64,000 nucleotides of DNA from Apibacter raozihei (GTDB lineage: Bacteria > Bacteroidota > Bacteroidia > Flavobacteriales > Weeksellaceae). The stretch covers positions 558,001 to 622,000 of the forward strand of contig NZ_CP034930.1 of assembly GCF_004014855.1 (NCBI RefSeq), written 5' to 3'. The position numbers and the translations under genes were made by a program. The notes beneath the pieces were generated by a model that worked only from the letters and a program-made list of their open reading frames with translations, made no database searches and was not told where the DNA came from. Positions 7,870-14,635 of the stretch are shown here, one piece after another (positions within the stretch are counted from its first letter, which is position 1; each line of letters starts with the position of its first letter).

Positions 7870-8373
7870 TCAAAAACCAAATATATTAACAATTTGTTCT
7901 TTTCCTAAAGATAATCCTACCGATATTAAATAATTATCAGGAGTTATTCCTATATAGCATTCTTTAGTTAAATAATGATAAGTAATATTATACTCCTCTA
8001 TGGATTTAAATAATATATTAATTGATACGTCACTTCTAAGAATAATCATAGGAGAAGAAAACTCTAAAACACTTTCATTAATCTCAATAAAGCAACTATA
8101 ATAACTATTGTCTTCAGGTAAGTTTATTTTCTCAACTATTTTCACTGTGTTTTCCTGTAAGGCTAATAAATCGACTTCCTTTAATTTTTTATCTCTCTTA
8201 TTAAACCATAATTCTAGAAAATTTTCACCATTTAAGTTTCTACAATATATAGATTCTTCCTTATGCATTGAAGTATCCACTGTTAGTAAAAGGGGAATTC
8301 TATTAATATTATCATATACCTCAATATTGGATTTAGGTAAATTTGCCAATAATTCTAATTTTACTTTTATCAT
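7870..8373 (-). CDS. Hypothetical protein, likely immunity to the 8383 toxin
   Basis: 167 residues, starting nine bases after the stop of the orphan tip. No signal peptide and no membrane helix. It begins MIKVKLELLANLPKSNIEVY and ends LSLGKEQIVNIFGF; alternating hydrophobic and charged residues suggest a beta-rich cytoplasmic protein. No family recognised. The tight gene order toxin-then-immunity is the standard arrangement of polymorphic toxin loci, so it is the best candidate for the cognate immunity protein. Confidence 0.6.
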   Translation of the reverse strand: MIKVKLELLANLPKSNIEVYDNINRIPLLLTVDTSMHKEESIYCRNLNGENFLELWFNKRDKKLKEVDLLALQENTVKIVEKINLPEDNSYYSCFIEINESVLEFSSPMIILRSDVSINILFKSIEEYNITYHYLTKECYIGITPDNYLISVGLSLGKEQIVNIFGF

Positions 8374-8382
8374 AATAAAAAA

Positions 8383-9300
8383 TTAATGAATTGATCTAAA
8401 ATGCTTCACTGCGGGTAACTCTCCAAAAGCCCTAGGTGCTCCAAACATAATTTCACTACCTCCCGAAATATACATTTTATTGTACTGAATAGCTCCTTGA
8501 GATAATATATCATCAATAGCAGAATTAATAGATTGTAAGTGTACTTGTCCAAGAAGTCTTAAATAACGAGGATTTCCTGCACCATGCTCCGCTAATTCTT
8601 CTAAATGTTTCATTGCATGAGGTGACACATATACGCCTTTTCCTCCTTTAGTAATATAAGTATAGTATTTAGGAACAGCAAACTTACCAAGTGTTTCACC
8701 TAAGTTTGTCATGACACCAGCACCTAGTTTAACCGCTGTTTTTCCAATATTAGATTTACCTAACTTAAACAGTTTACCTAATTTACCAACTAGCGGAATT
8801 GAGGCAAACGCTGAAAACCCTGCCCCCCAATAATCTTCATTCTCATAATCTTCATACGCATTCTGCAATTCCATAGATTCTGCCCCTGGAATCCAAGATA
8901 TAGTTTCAGCTAATGTCCGATCTATATCTCTTGTCGCTGGATCAGAGCGTATAGCTTGTTGCAATCGGGTAGTTGCAGATCCATTTTCACCACCATATAA
9001 ACGCGCAGCTAGATTACCTGAAGATCTTCGTTTACCTTCTACTACAACAGGATCAATTGTTTTATGCCAGCTTCCGTCATCATAAACTTCTGTACCTCCT
9101 GAAGATGTAGATCTAGTTTCACCATTCTCAGGATCTCCTGGAATCATACCCGTAGGGTCGGTATAATTGATTGGATTTTGATACGTATACTGATAAGGCG
9201 TCATGGTCATCTCCACCATTTGATCCACACTTAAGAATATACTCTCCCTAGGATTATAGTATCTCGCACCGTAATAGTATAAACACGCATCTATACCCTC
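8383..9300 (-). CDS. Orphan RHS tip with possible nuclease-type toxin domain
   Basis: The frame opens after a TAG at 9301 without an ATG; a GTG at 9226-9228 is the first start. The core reads YYYGARYYNPRESIFLSVDQ, then TPYQYTYQNPINYTDPTGMI. This is closer to the tip of the full-length gene than to the DPLSGYNP-type orphans. The segment before YYYGARYY has lost its homology to NGKELDEET. After a linker and a hydrophobic region (ASIPLVGKLGKLFKLG) comes the C-terminal domain with VYVSPHAMKHLEEL, YISGGSEIMFGAPRAF and a final HFRSIH. Conserved-looking His, Lys and Arg could be an RNase active site, but I cannot assign a family. Confidence 0.65.
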   Translation of the reverse strand, partial: EGIDACLYYYGARYYNPRESIFLSVDQMVEMTMTPYQYTYQNPINYTDPTGMIPGDPENGETRSTSSGGTEVYDDGSWHKTIDPVVVEGKRRSSGNLAARLYGGENGSATTRLQQAIRSDPATRDIDRTLAETISWIPGAESMELQNAYEDYENEDYWGAGFSAFASIPLVGKLGKLFKLGKSNIGKTAVKLGAGVMTNLGETLGKFAVPKYYTYITKGGKGVYVSPHAMKHLEELAEHGAGNPRYLRLLGQVHLQSINSAIDDILSQGAIQYNKMYISGGSEIMFGAPRAFGELPAVKHFRSIH

Positions 9301-9329
9301 CTACCCTCGCCCGAGCTTATCCTTTTTCC

Positions 9330-9485
9330 CTCTCTCTGTTTTACTGTTCAAACAAGCCTGCTAAAAACTATGTCAATCATCTCTTAACTGTCCAAAGATA
9401 TATTTTTTCAGGTAAAATAAAAAATTACTCCATCTAGCGATAAGTTGGTTTGCAGTGACCTGCCGTCTTTTTATAATTATTCATT
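9330..9485. repeat. Inter-cassette spacer, copy D (divergent)
   Basis: A shorter, more divergent spacer. Recognisable parts are CTATGTCAATCATCTCTTAA, TGTCCAAAGATATATTTTTT with the minus-strand -7 box TATCTTTG at 9393-9400, and TTTGCAGTGACCTGCC at 9450-9465. The -33 position is TTTT. The piece next to the tip has been lost or rewritten. Confidence 0.6.
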
Positions 9486-9767
9486 ATGCAAACCGAAAAT
9501 GTACAAACAAATTCCAATGAAAACCTTAACCCTAAAGATTTCTTTGTTACTTTACAAAAGCTAAAAACCATTCCCGACTACGAGAACTTAGGTTTTACCC
9601 TCAAATCCCTCTGTAAAATTACTTAAACCGCCCTATTGGCAGAAATCTCTTTTCCCAACTACACCGAGCACAACCAATGGGACATCTACAACATCCTGCA
9701 ACTTATTCGCTCGCTTATCCCTAAGGATGAACTCGAGTTGCTGGATTTACTCAATAAAGAGCCTTAA
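9486..9767 (+). pseudogene. Array small gene, copy 7 (in-frame stop)
   Basis: ATG at 9486 (MQTENVQTNSNENLNPKDFF), then the conserved body to TAA at 9765-9767. A TAA at codon 47 (9624-9626) interrupts it after SLCKIT, the same aligned position as in copy 3, where intact copies have a Gln codon. Otherwise no damage is seen. Confidence 0.75.
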
Positions 9768-9768
9768 A

Positions 9769-9800
9769 ACAAAAACCCCGCTATTAAGCGGGGTTTTTTA
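9769..9800. terminator. Bidirectional terminator, copy 7 / DUF1493-like gene
   Basis: The stem AAAAACCCCGC/GCGGGGTTTTT with a TATTAA loop is followed by a T run on either strand. It separates small-gene copy 7 from the gene ending at 9811. Confidence 0.8.
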
Positions 9801-9810
9801 TTTATATTCT

Positions 9811-10122
9811 TCAATCTAACTTCCTGTTTTTAATCATATATTCATATAATTCTCCTATCGTTAATTCGTGTTCTATCTTTCTACTTTTAATTATACCAAA
9901 TGTTAAACATCCTTTTGATAATTCCCATTCTTCTAAAAAATATTTTTTAAAATCAAAATTATCAAAAGACACATTAAATTCTTCTTCTAATGAATCTAGC
10001 AAATCATATACATCATCTCCTTGATTAGCTATATCAGTAACTAAAGTAACTTCACTAATCTCTGTTTCGTAGTCATTGTATTTCTCACTGAAAAAAATCA
10101 AATTATTCAATGTTAACTCCAT
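9811..10122 (-). CDS. DUF1493-like acidic protein, likely immunity protein
   Basis: 103 residues, starting four bases after the stop of the orphan tip. Acidic central part DVYDLLDSLEEEFNVSFDNF (residues 37-56), then DFKKYFLEEWEL and a C-terminal ELTIGELYEYMIKN. This pattern (acidic helix, F.V....F....YF, then LTIGxL) resembles the DUF1493 family, acyl-carrier-protein-like small proteins known from enterobacteria. The match is by eye and moderate. The position right behind a toxin tip points to an immunity role; an acidic fold could mimic nucleic acid, but that is speculation. Confidence 0.6.
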   Translation of the reverse strand: MELTLNNLIFFSEKYNDYETEISEVTLVTDIANQGDDVYDLLDSLEEEFNVSFDNFDFKKYFLEEWELSKGCLTFGIIKSRKIEHELTIGELYEYMIKNRKLD

Positions 10123-10126
10123 AACT

Positions 10127-11047
10127 CTAATTATTTTTATTCTGATTGTTATTGTCTTGAGCAGCCTTTAATCCTCCATCTGTTCTCATCCCCTCTTCAA
10201 GATAATTCTGACTCGGTTTAACACAAGATCCACAAGGGACTAACGGTTCTGTAAGATTTTTAATAGCAGATTCTCCAGCTATTCCTCCAACTATCCCTCC
10301 TGCGGCAATCCCCCAAGGACCTCCTGAAGTTCCAAAAGATGCCCCTGTTTCTGCTCCAGCTATGACTCCTGCCCAAGTACCTCCTTCGTGCACTGCTGCA
10401 AGAGATTTATCTTCTGCTGTTGAAATATTGTATAGTGACCCTGCTACTCCTACTACTACTAATCCTCTACCCACTACTGGAACTGTTCTTCCTGCTAGCC
10501 CTCCCCAAGTATCTGTCTTTATTGGAGTTGTTCCTAATACCGGCAAAGATATTTTCTTTGGAAGTCTTCTATGCAATCCTTTAGGTAACTTAGCTGCTCC
10601 CCAATTAGTATCATATCTTAAATATTTGGAAGCTCTCGAAGTCCCCTTAGTCACGGTACCTGCCTCTGTTCCTGGCTTACCTGATACATGTACATTGTTA
10701 TTTCCTAACCAATTTAAAGTTCTTCCTGAACCATATAAAGCACCTGTTGTTTTCGGTGTAGAAGTCTTAAAGTTAGACGGATCTAATAACCCTGCTGGAT
10801 CTGTTCCATAAATTGCAGATGCTTGCTTCCCGTTCGGATCTACGTAATGAACTGGACTCTGGTAACAATAACCATAGGTGTTATGGTTAAATGAGTTAAA
10901 TACCCCGCCGTTGTGCTGACCATCAATGTAATGCTCAACTTCCATCACAGGATTGTAACCGCTTAACGGGTCGGTAGATAACCACACAGACTCCCTGGGA
11001 TTATAGTATCTCGCTCCATAATTATAAAGACCGGTTTCCTCACCCAA
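10127..11047 (-). CDS. Orphan RHS tip with glycine-rich, possibly membrane-active toxin domain
   Basis: The RHS core (EETGLYNYGARYYNPRES, DPLSGYNPVMEVEHYIDG, NSFNHNTYGYCYQSPVHYVD) is followed by about 220 residues with a basic middle part (KLPKGLHRRLPKKI) and a glycine-rich hydrophobic stretch (VVGRGLVVVGVAGSLYNI, then GVIAGAETGASFG and GIAAGGIVGGIAGESAI). Such glycine-zipper segments occur in RHS/CDI toxins as membrane-insertion or pre-toxin regions. A CGSC pair follows (VPCGSCVKP), then an Asn-rich end. There is no ATG in frame; the frame continues upstream as YENGKEL, so the TTG at 11045-11047 is only a nominal start. The DUF1493-like gene follows directly. Confidence 0.65.
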   Translation of the reverse strand: MGEETGLYNYGARYYNPRESVWLSTDPLSGYNPVMEVEHYIDGQHNGGVFNSFNHNTYGYCYQSPVHYVDPNGKQASAIYGTDPAGLLDPSNFKTSTPKTTGALYGSGRTLNWLGNNNVHVSGKPGTEAGTVTKGTSRASKYLRYDTNWGAAKLPKGLHRRLPKKISLPVLGTTPIKTDTWGGLAGRTVPVVGRGLVVVGVAGSLYNISTAEDKSLAAVHEGGTWAGVIAGAETGASFGTSGGPWGIAAGGIVGGIAGESAIKNLTEPLVPCGSCVKPSQNYLEEGMRTDGGLKAAQDNNNQNKNN

Positions 11048-11284
11048 CTCCTTACCGTTTTCATACGAAAGGATTTATTCTTTCAGTTTTTACTTTTTTC
11101 TAAAAAACTCTTTTTACTGTTTGAATATCCAAACAAGGCTTCAGTAAACTATTTCAATCAACTCTTTTATCTGCCAAAGATACTATTTTAAGATAAAATA
11201 CAAATAAAAGTCCCGAGACTTTTCTACTCTGTAGAATGTGTTTGCAGCGACCTGCCTTTTTATTTAATTTAATCCCTTTTTACC
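11048..11284. repeat. Inter-cassette spacer, copy E
   Basis: The best-preserved spacer, between the tip at 11047 and intact small-gene copy 8. It carries all landmarks and a full minus-strand promoter at 11175-11204. Neither strand contains a convincing gene. Confidence 0.8.
11175..11204 (-). promoter_or_regulatory. Bacteroidota-type promoter facing the 11047 tip
   Basis: On the minus strand TTTG (11201-11204), 18 bases, then TATCTTTG (11175-11182). This is the Bacteroidota -33/-7 consensus TTTG-N18-TAnnTTTG. Transcription would start near 11168 and run into the RHS tip about 120 bases on. The same boxes, with the same spacing, occur in the 13393 spacer. Confidence 0.65.
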
Positions 11285-11560
11285 ATGACAACACAAAACA
11301 AGTCTTCAAACAAAAACCTTAACCCTAAAGATTTCTTAGTTACTTTACATAAACTAAAAACCATTCCTGACTACGAGAACTTAGGTTTTACCCTCAAATC
11401 CCTCTGTAAAATTACCCAGACCGCACTGTTAGCGGAAATCTCTTTCCCCAATTACACCGAGCATACTCAATGGGATATTTATAACATTCTTGCGCTTATC
11501 CGCTCACTCATCCCTAAGGATGAGTTAGAGTTGTTGGATTTAATCAATAAAGAACATTAA
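11285..11560 (+). CDS. Array small gene, copy 8 (intact, 91 residues)
   Basis: 91 residues, starting MTTQNKSSNKNLNPKDFLVT and ending LDLINKEH. Very close to copy 6, with all conserved blocks (DYENLGFTLKSLCKIT, SFPNYTEHTQWDIYNI, SLIPKDELELLDL). No family recognised. The frame is undamaged although most sister copies are broken, so either selection still acts on some copies or recombination between copies repairs them. Confidence 0.75.
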   Translation: MTTQNKSSNKNLNPKDFLVTLHKLKTIPDYENLGFTLKSLCKITQTALLAEISFPNYTEHTQWDIYNILALIRSLIPKDELELLDLINKEH

Positions 11561-11587
11561 AACAAAAACCCCGCTAAGTGCGGGGTT
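11561..11587 (-). terminator. Terminator between copy 8 and the 11628 gene
   Basis: The stem AACCCCGC/GCGGGGTT with a TAAGT loop is followed on the minus strand by five T (TTTTTGTTTT). The plus side lacks a good T run. Confidence 0.7.
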
Positions 11588-11627
11588 AGGTTTATACTTT
11601 TTAGAAATAAGATCTAATATTTTATAT

Positions 11628-12071
11628 TTATAAAAAATTTTCTTTATCAGGAGTTAATTTATTTTCCCACTTAAATTTTACTTCCCTAATTTTTATAAAA
11701 AAAATAATTATACATATTAACTCAAATCTTATTCTAAATTCTGAATTATAATGATAATTTACATACATTGATGTTAAGCATAATAAGAAAGTCCAAATAA
11801 TATTTATAAAAGCTATTCTTATAGCCATTCTTTTACCAAACCACAACATATAAGCTACAATACCGTTAAATACGAATGTGATAAAAATCACCAACGTACT
11901 CAAATTGCCTTGCTGAGAATCTATACCATACATAGATAGCGCTGGTCTAAAACCAATTCCTCCTATAGAGACTATTAGCATTATTAGTATTGATAGAACC
12001 CCTATTACCATAAATATCCAGCAAAAAAATTTAATCCATAAAGGCAACAATCTTCTTCTATAATTTTTCAC
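11628..12071 (-). CDS. Four-helix membrane protein, candidate immunity protein
   Basis: 147 residues with about four membrane helices (LWIKFFCWIFMVIGVLSILI near residues 11-30, then LVIFITFVFNGIVAYMLWF, IAFINIIWTFLLCLTSMY and LICIIIFFIKI) and a basic N-terminus (MKNYRRRLLP). No family recognised. It starts one base after the stop of the 12073 gene, so the two are co-transcribed. Polytopic membrane proteins of this size often protect against envelope-acting toxins; here the presumed toxin is the pseudogene at 12534-13392. Confidence 0.6.
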   Translation of the reverse strand: MKNYRRRLLPLWIKFFCWIFMVIGVLSILIMLIVSIGGIGFRPALSMYGIDSQQGNLSTLVIFITFVFNGIVAYMLWFGKRMAIRIAFINIIWTFLLCLTSMYVNYHYNSEFRIRFELICIIIFFIKIREVKFKWENKLTPDKENFL

Positions 12072-12072
12072 A

Positions 12073-12534
12073 TCAATTAAAATTAAAATTAGATTTTAAA
12101 CAAAATGAAATTAAAATTAAAAGCTTATTTTCTTCAATTTCTCCATTCAAAACAATTTCATATTCTTCAATTTCTTGTGTAAATTTTATTCTGTTTATTT
12201 CTCCAATTGCAATATTATTCATATAAATAATTTCTTTAGTTCTAAAATAATTTTGAGATATAAATCTAATTTCTCTCCCTTCAAAAGATAATATACCTTT
12301 TTTGTCAAAAACAGCCCTATATCCTAATTCATTAAAAATTACTTTTCTAGTTGAATATAATAAAAAATCATATTTTTCTATAATAAAAAAAGTATTCTCA
12401 TTAATATCACAATATTCCAATCTATATTTATCTAGAATAGATTGTTTTCTATTTACATGAAAAATTAATCCTTTTTCTAAATCAAATACTTCAATTTTAT
12501 CGATTGTATTATATATTAAATAATTTGTATGCAT
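12073..12534 (-). CDS. Hypothetical protein coupled to a dead toxin tip
   Basis: 153 residues, soluble, starting MHTNYLIYNTIDKIEVFDLE, with a beta-rich composition (FHVNRKQSILDKYRL, GILSFEGREIRFISQN). Not recognised. Its ATG (12532-12534) overlaps by one base the TAA (12534-12536) that ends the last readable frame of the toxin pseudogene (TAATG). This is translational coupling of the kind seen for toxin and immunity genes. The frame is undamaged while the toxin carries several frameshifts. Confidence 0.6.
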   Translation of the reverse strand: MHTNYLIYNTIDKIEVFDLEKGLIFHVNRKQSILDKYRLEYCDINENTFFIIEKYDFLLYSTRKVIFNELGYRAVFDKKGILSFEGREIRFISQNYFRTKEIIYMNNIAIGEINRIKFTQEIEEYEIVLNGEIEENKLLILISFCLKSNFNFN

Positions 12535-13392
12535 TATTGTATATCCACTGTTGAAGTTCTATTTGACGTATCTACTGTTGGATTTCGATCTGCCACTTCT
12601 ACTCCAAATTTAACATTTACATCTACTCCAAAAACCACTTTTATTCCTGCTCCAAAATCTAATCCTATAAATTCAGTTTCCAGCTTTTACTTTTACCTTA
12701 GTAGTTGCTTCAATTCTACCTGGAACAAGTTTAGCAGTAGCTTATATTTTAATAAGACTAAATTTGCTTCCCAGTCTAAATTTGCTGTATTTTCAACTGC
12801 ACTAATTCCATCAGCCTTTTCTTTGTCATATTCATAATTATAATCAAGCTTTCTCCTATAGTAAGTTCTTTTGTTTTTCCTAGTTGAACAGGAAGTGACA
12901 ATTCTCCTCCAACGAAATTATGCATTGTCCCATCCCATTCCACAGCTTTAAGACCTGGGTTCCTACAGAAACAGTTCCTACATTTACTGTAGCAACTCCT
13001 GCTTCTACTTTGCCCTTCACTATTCCTGAATTAAATTTCACACCTATTTGAGCCCCCTACACTAAACTTAGCTTGCGCCTTGGCACTCAGTTTTATATTA
13101 GGCACATTATAGTAATTATAAGACTGGTGCATCCTCCATTAACTCCAAACACAGTTGTAGATCTAGCCTGCTTTCCATTAGGATCAACTAAAATAACCGG
13201 ATTCTGATAACAATAACCATAGGTATTATGGTTAAACGAGTTAAATATTCCTCCGTTATGCTGACCATCGATGTAATGTTCAGTTTCAAAGATAGGATTG
13301 TAACCGCTTAACGGGTCGGTAGATAACCACACAGATTCCCTCGGATTATAGTATCTGGCACCGTAATAATAAAGACCTGTTTCCTCATCCAA
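12534..13392 (-). pseudogene. Orphan RHS tip with multiply frameshifted toxin domain
   Basis: An intact tip start (EETGLYYYGARYYNPRES, DPLSGYNPIFETEHYIDG, YCYQNPVILVDPNGKQAR) is followed by a toxin domain readable only by changing frame at least four times. Segments include AQIGVKFNSGIVKGKVEAG, GTVSVGTQVLKAVEWDG, ADGISAVENTANLDWEANLV, then FIGLDFGAGIKVVFGVDVNV and VADRNPTVDTSNR. The Gly/Val-rich beta-like style resembles the end of the full-length gene's own tip. It is clearly dead, while the two genes behind it are intact. The translated piece from 13392 stops at 13093. Confidence 0.75.
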
Positions 13393-13627
13393 CTCCTTAC
13401 CCTTACATAAGAAAAGATTTTTTCCTTTGGGTATTATTTCTTTCTAAAAAACTCTTACTCCTGTTTATATATCTAAACAAGTCTACAGCAAACTATTTCA
13501 ATCAACTTTTTACCTGCCAAAGATACTATTTTAAGATAAAATACAAATAAAAGTCCCGAGACTTTTCTACTCTGTAGAATGTGTTGTCAGCGACCTGCCT
13601 TTTTATTTAATTTAATCACTTTTTATC
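13393..13627. repeat. Inter-cassette spacer, copy F
   Basis: Between the tip at 13392 and small-gene copy 9. Its left part (CTTACATAAGAAAAGATTTT, TTTGGGTATTATTTC) matches spacer A, while its right part (AGATAAAATACAAATAAAAG, TCCCGAGAC) matches spacer E. That mosaic points to recombination between spacers. Confidence 0.8.
13518..13547 (-). promoter_or_regulatory. Bacteroidota-type promoter facing the 13392 tip
   Basis: On the minus strand TTTG (13544-13547), 18 bases, then TATCTTTG (13518-13525), identical in boxes and spacing to the promoter at 11175. It would drive the dead tip and, through it, the two immunity candidates at 12073 and 11628. Confidence 0.65.
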
Positions 13628-13899
13628 ATGACAACACAAAACAAGTCTTCAAAACAAAACCTGAACCCTAAAGACTTTTTAGTTACTTTACAAAAGCTAA
13701 AAACCATTCCCGACTACGAGAACTTAGGCTTTACCCTCAAATCCCTCTGTAAAATTACTCAGACCGCTTTATTGGCAGACCTATCATTCACCAATTACAC
13801 CGAACACAACCAATGGACATTTACAACATTCTTGCGCTTATCCGCTCCCTTATTCCTAAAGACGAGTTAGAGTTGTTGGATTTACTGAATAAGGAGTAA
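13628..13899 (+). pseudogene. Array small gene, copy 9 (one-base deletion)
   Basis: MTTQNKSSKQNLNPKDFLVT and the following body are intact up to HNQW. There one G of a GGG run is missing (about 13816), so translation goes astray and stops at 13870. The rest (DIYNILALIRSLIPKDELEL, LDLLNKE) is conserved in the next frame, to the TAA at 13897-13899. It is the copy nearest the full-length toxin gene. Confidence 0.75.
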
Positions 13900-13900
13900 T

Positions 13901-13935
13901 CAAAAAGAGCAGCAACTTTGTAAAGTTGCCGCTCT
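13901..13935 (-). terminator. Terminator between copy 9 and the 13960 gene
   Basis: The stem AGAGC-A-GCAACTTT / AAAGTTGC-C-GCTCT with one mismatch and a GT loop is followed on the minus strand by five T. The GCAACTTT core is shared with the terminator at 2376, the other place where a small gene ends in GAGTAA. Confidence 0.65.
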
Positions 13936-13959
13936 TAATATTTAAAATGATCTTTCCTC

Positions 13960-14517
13960 TTATTTCCCTTGTAAACATCGTATAATCTTGTCTTCTTTTC
14001 CTTTACCCTCTTCCATACTACAATTATATTCTTTTTTGAGGGAGCCTAAAGTCGTTTTCTCGTATGCATCTCCTTTTTTTATGTAATAAAATTCATTCTG
14101 TCCATCCGCTTCTCCTAGTGTTACTTTTGAAACCTGATAGGCTCCATATAATTTACCTGATATCAGCTCTCTGGCTAATATTATTTCTTCATTGATTTTT
14201 ATCGGCCTATAGACAATAGTTTTAGCCTCTTTATTAAGCTTTCGCTCATACTCTATCCTATCTATCTGATCTATGCCTATTTTCTCTTTTTTTCCGTCTT
14301 GGGACTTTAAAGTAATCTCCTGCATAAACTTTTTACCTTTAAACCCTATTCCTACTCCAGCTATTTTTATTCTGCTACTGCCTCGGTCTATTGAAGATTT
14401 CCCTTCTTTTACCGTCCCATCTTTCAAATATACCTTACAAGGAGCTTTACTCCCTATTTGTCCATAAACTAAACTACTTAATACTACCAATAAGGCTACT
14501 AATAATTGTCTTTTCAT
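13960..14517 (-). CDS. Secreted hypothetical protein
   Basis: 185 residues. A signal peptide (MKRQLLVALLVVLSSLVYGQ, cut near residue 19-20) is followed by a Lys- and Glu-rich domain: CKVYLKDGTVKEGKSSIDRG, SRIKIAGVGIGFKGK, then IDQIDRIEYERK and a C-terminal pair of cysteines (YNCSMEE, IIRCLQGK). The KDGTVKEG and IDQIDRIEY parts look like a small beta-barrel repeat, but I name no family. It lies downstream of the toxin operon's immunity gene, beyond a hairpin, as the last gene before the array. It may be a second protective or accessory protein for the active tip; this is inferred from position. Confidence 0.6.
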   Translation of the reverse strand: MKRQLLVALLVVLSSLVYGQIGSKAPCKVYLKDGTVKEGKSSIDRGSSRIKIAGVGIGFKGKKFMQEITLKSQDGKKEKIGIDQIDRIEYERKLNKEAKTIVYRPIKINEEIILARELISGKLYGAYQVSKVTLGEADGQNEFYYIKKGDAYEKTTLGSLKKEYNCSMEEGKGKEDKIIRCLQGK

Positions 14518-14600
14518 AATAATAATTCTTTATTCTTCTTTTTAATTCGTTTCTATTTTTATTTTTTTTGTTCTATTCTATTTTTTACTGCTCTTTTATT

Positions 14601-14634
14601 AACCCCTCGCTTACGCGAGGGGTTCTTTGTTTTT
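14601..14634. terminator. Hairpin after the toxin operon
   Basis: The 10-bp perfect stem AACCCCTCGC/GCGAGGGGTT with a TTAC loop. The T run (CTTTGTTTTT) is on the plus-strand side, but it sits right behind the minus-strand stop at 14636 and is likely to stop the toxin transcript too. Confidence 0.6.
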
Positions 14635-14635
14635 A

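Noticed and set aside
10362-10811. Plus-strand 149-codon Pro/Thr-rich frame
   Set aside because: It is an antisense frame of the glycine-rich orphan tip; the minus-strand frame carries the RHS core and is the real one.
12529-12837. Plus-strand open frame of 102 codons
   Set aside because: It is the antisense shadow of the frameshifted toxin pseudogene, whose minus-strand segments read as a Gly/Val-rich protein similar in style to other tips.
1027-13899. Regularly spaced repeats as a CRISPR array
   Set aside because: The repeats are about 270 bases of coding-type sequence plus spacers of about 200 bases, 1-2 kb apart, and no cas-like gene is present.
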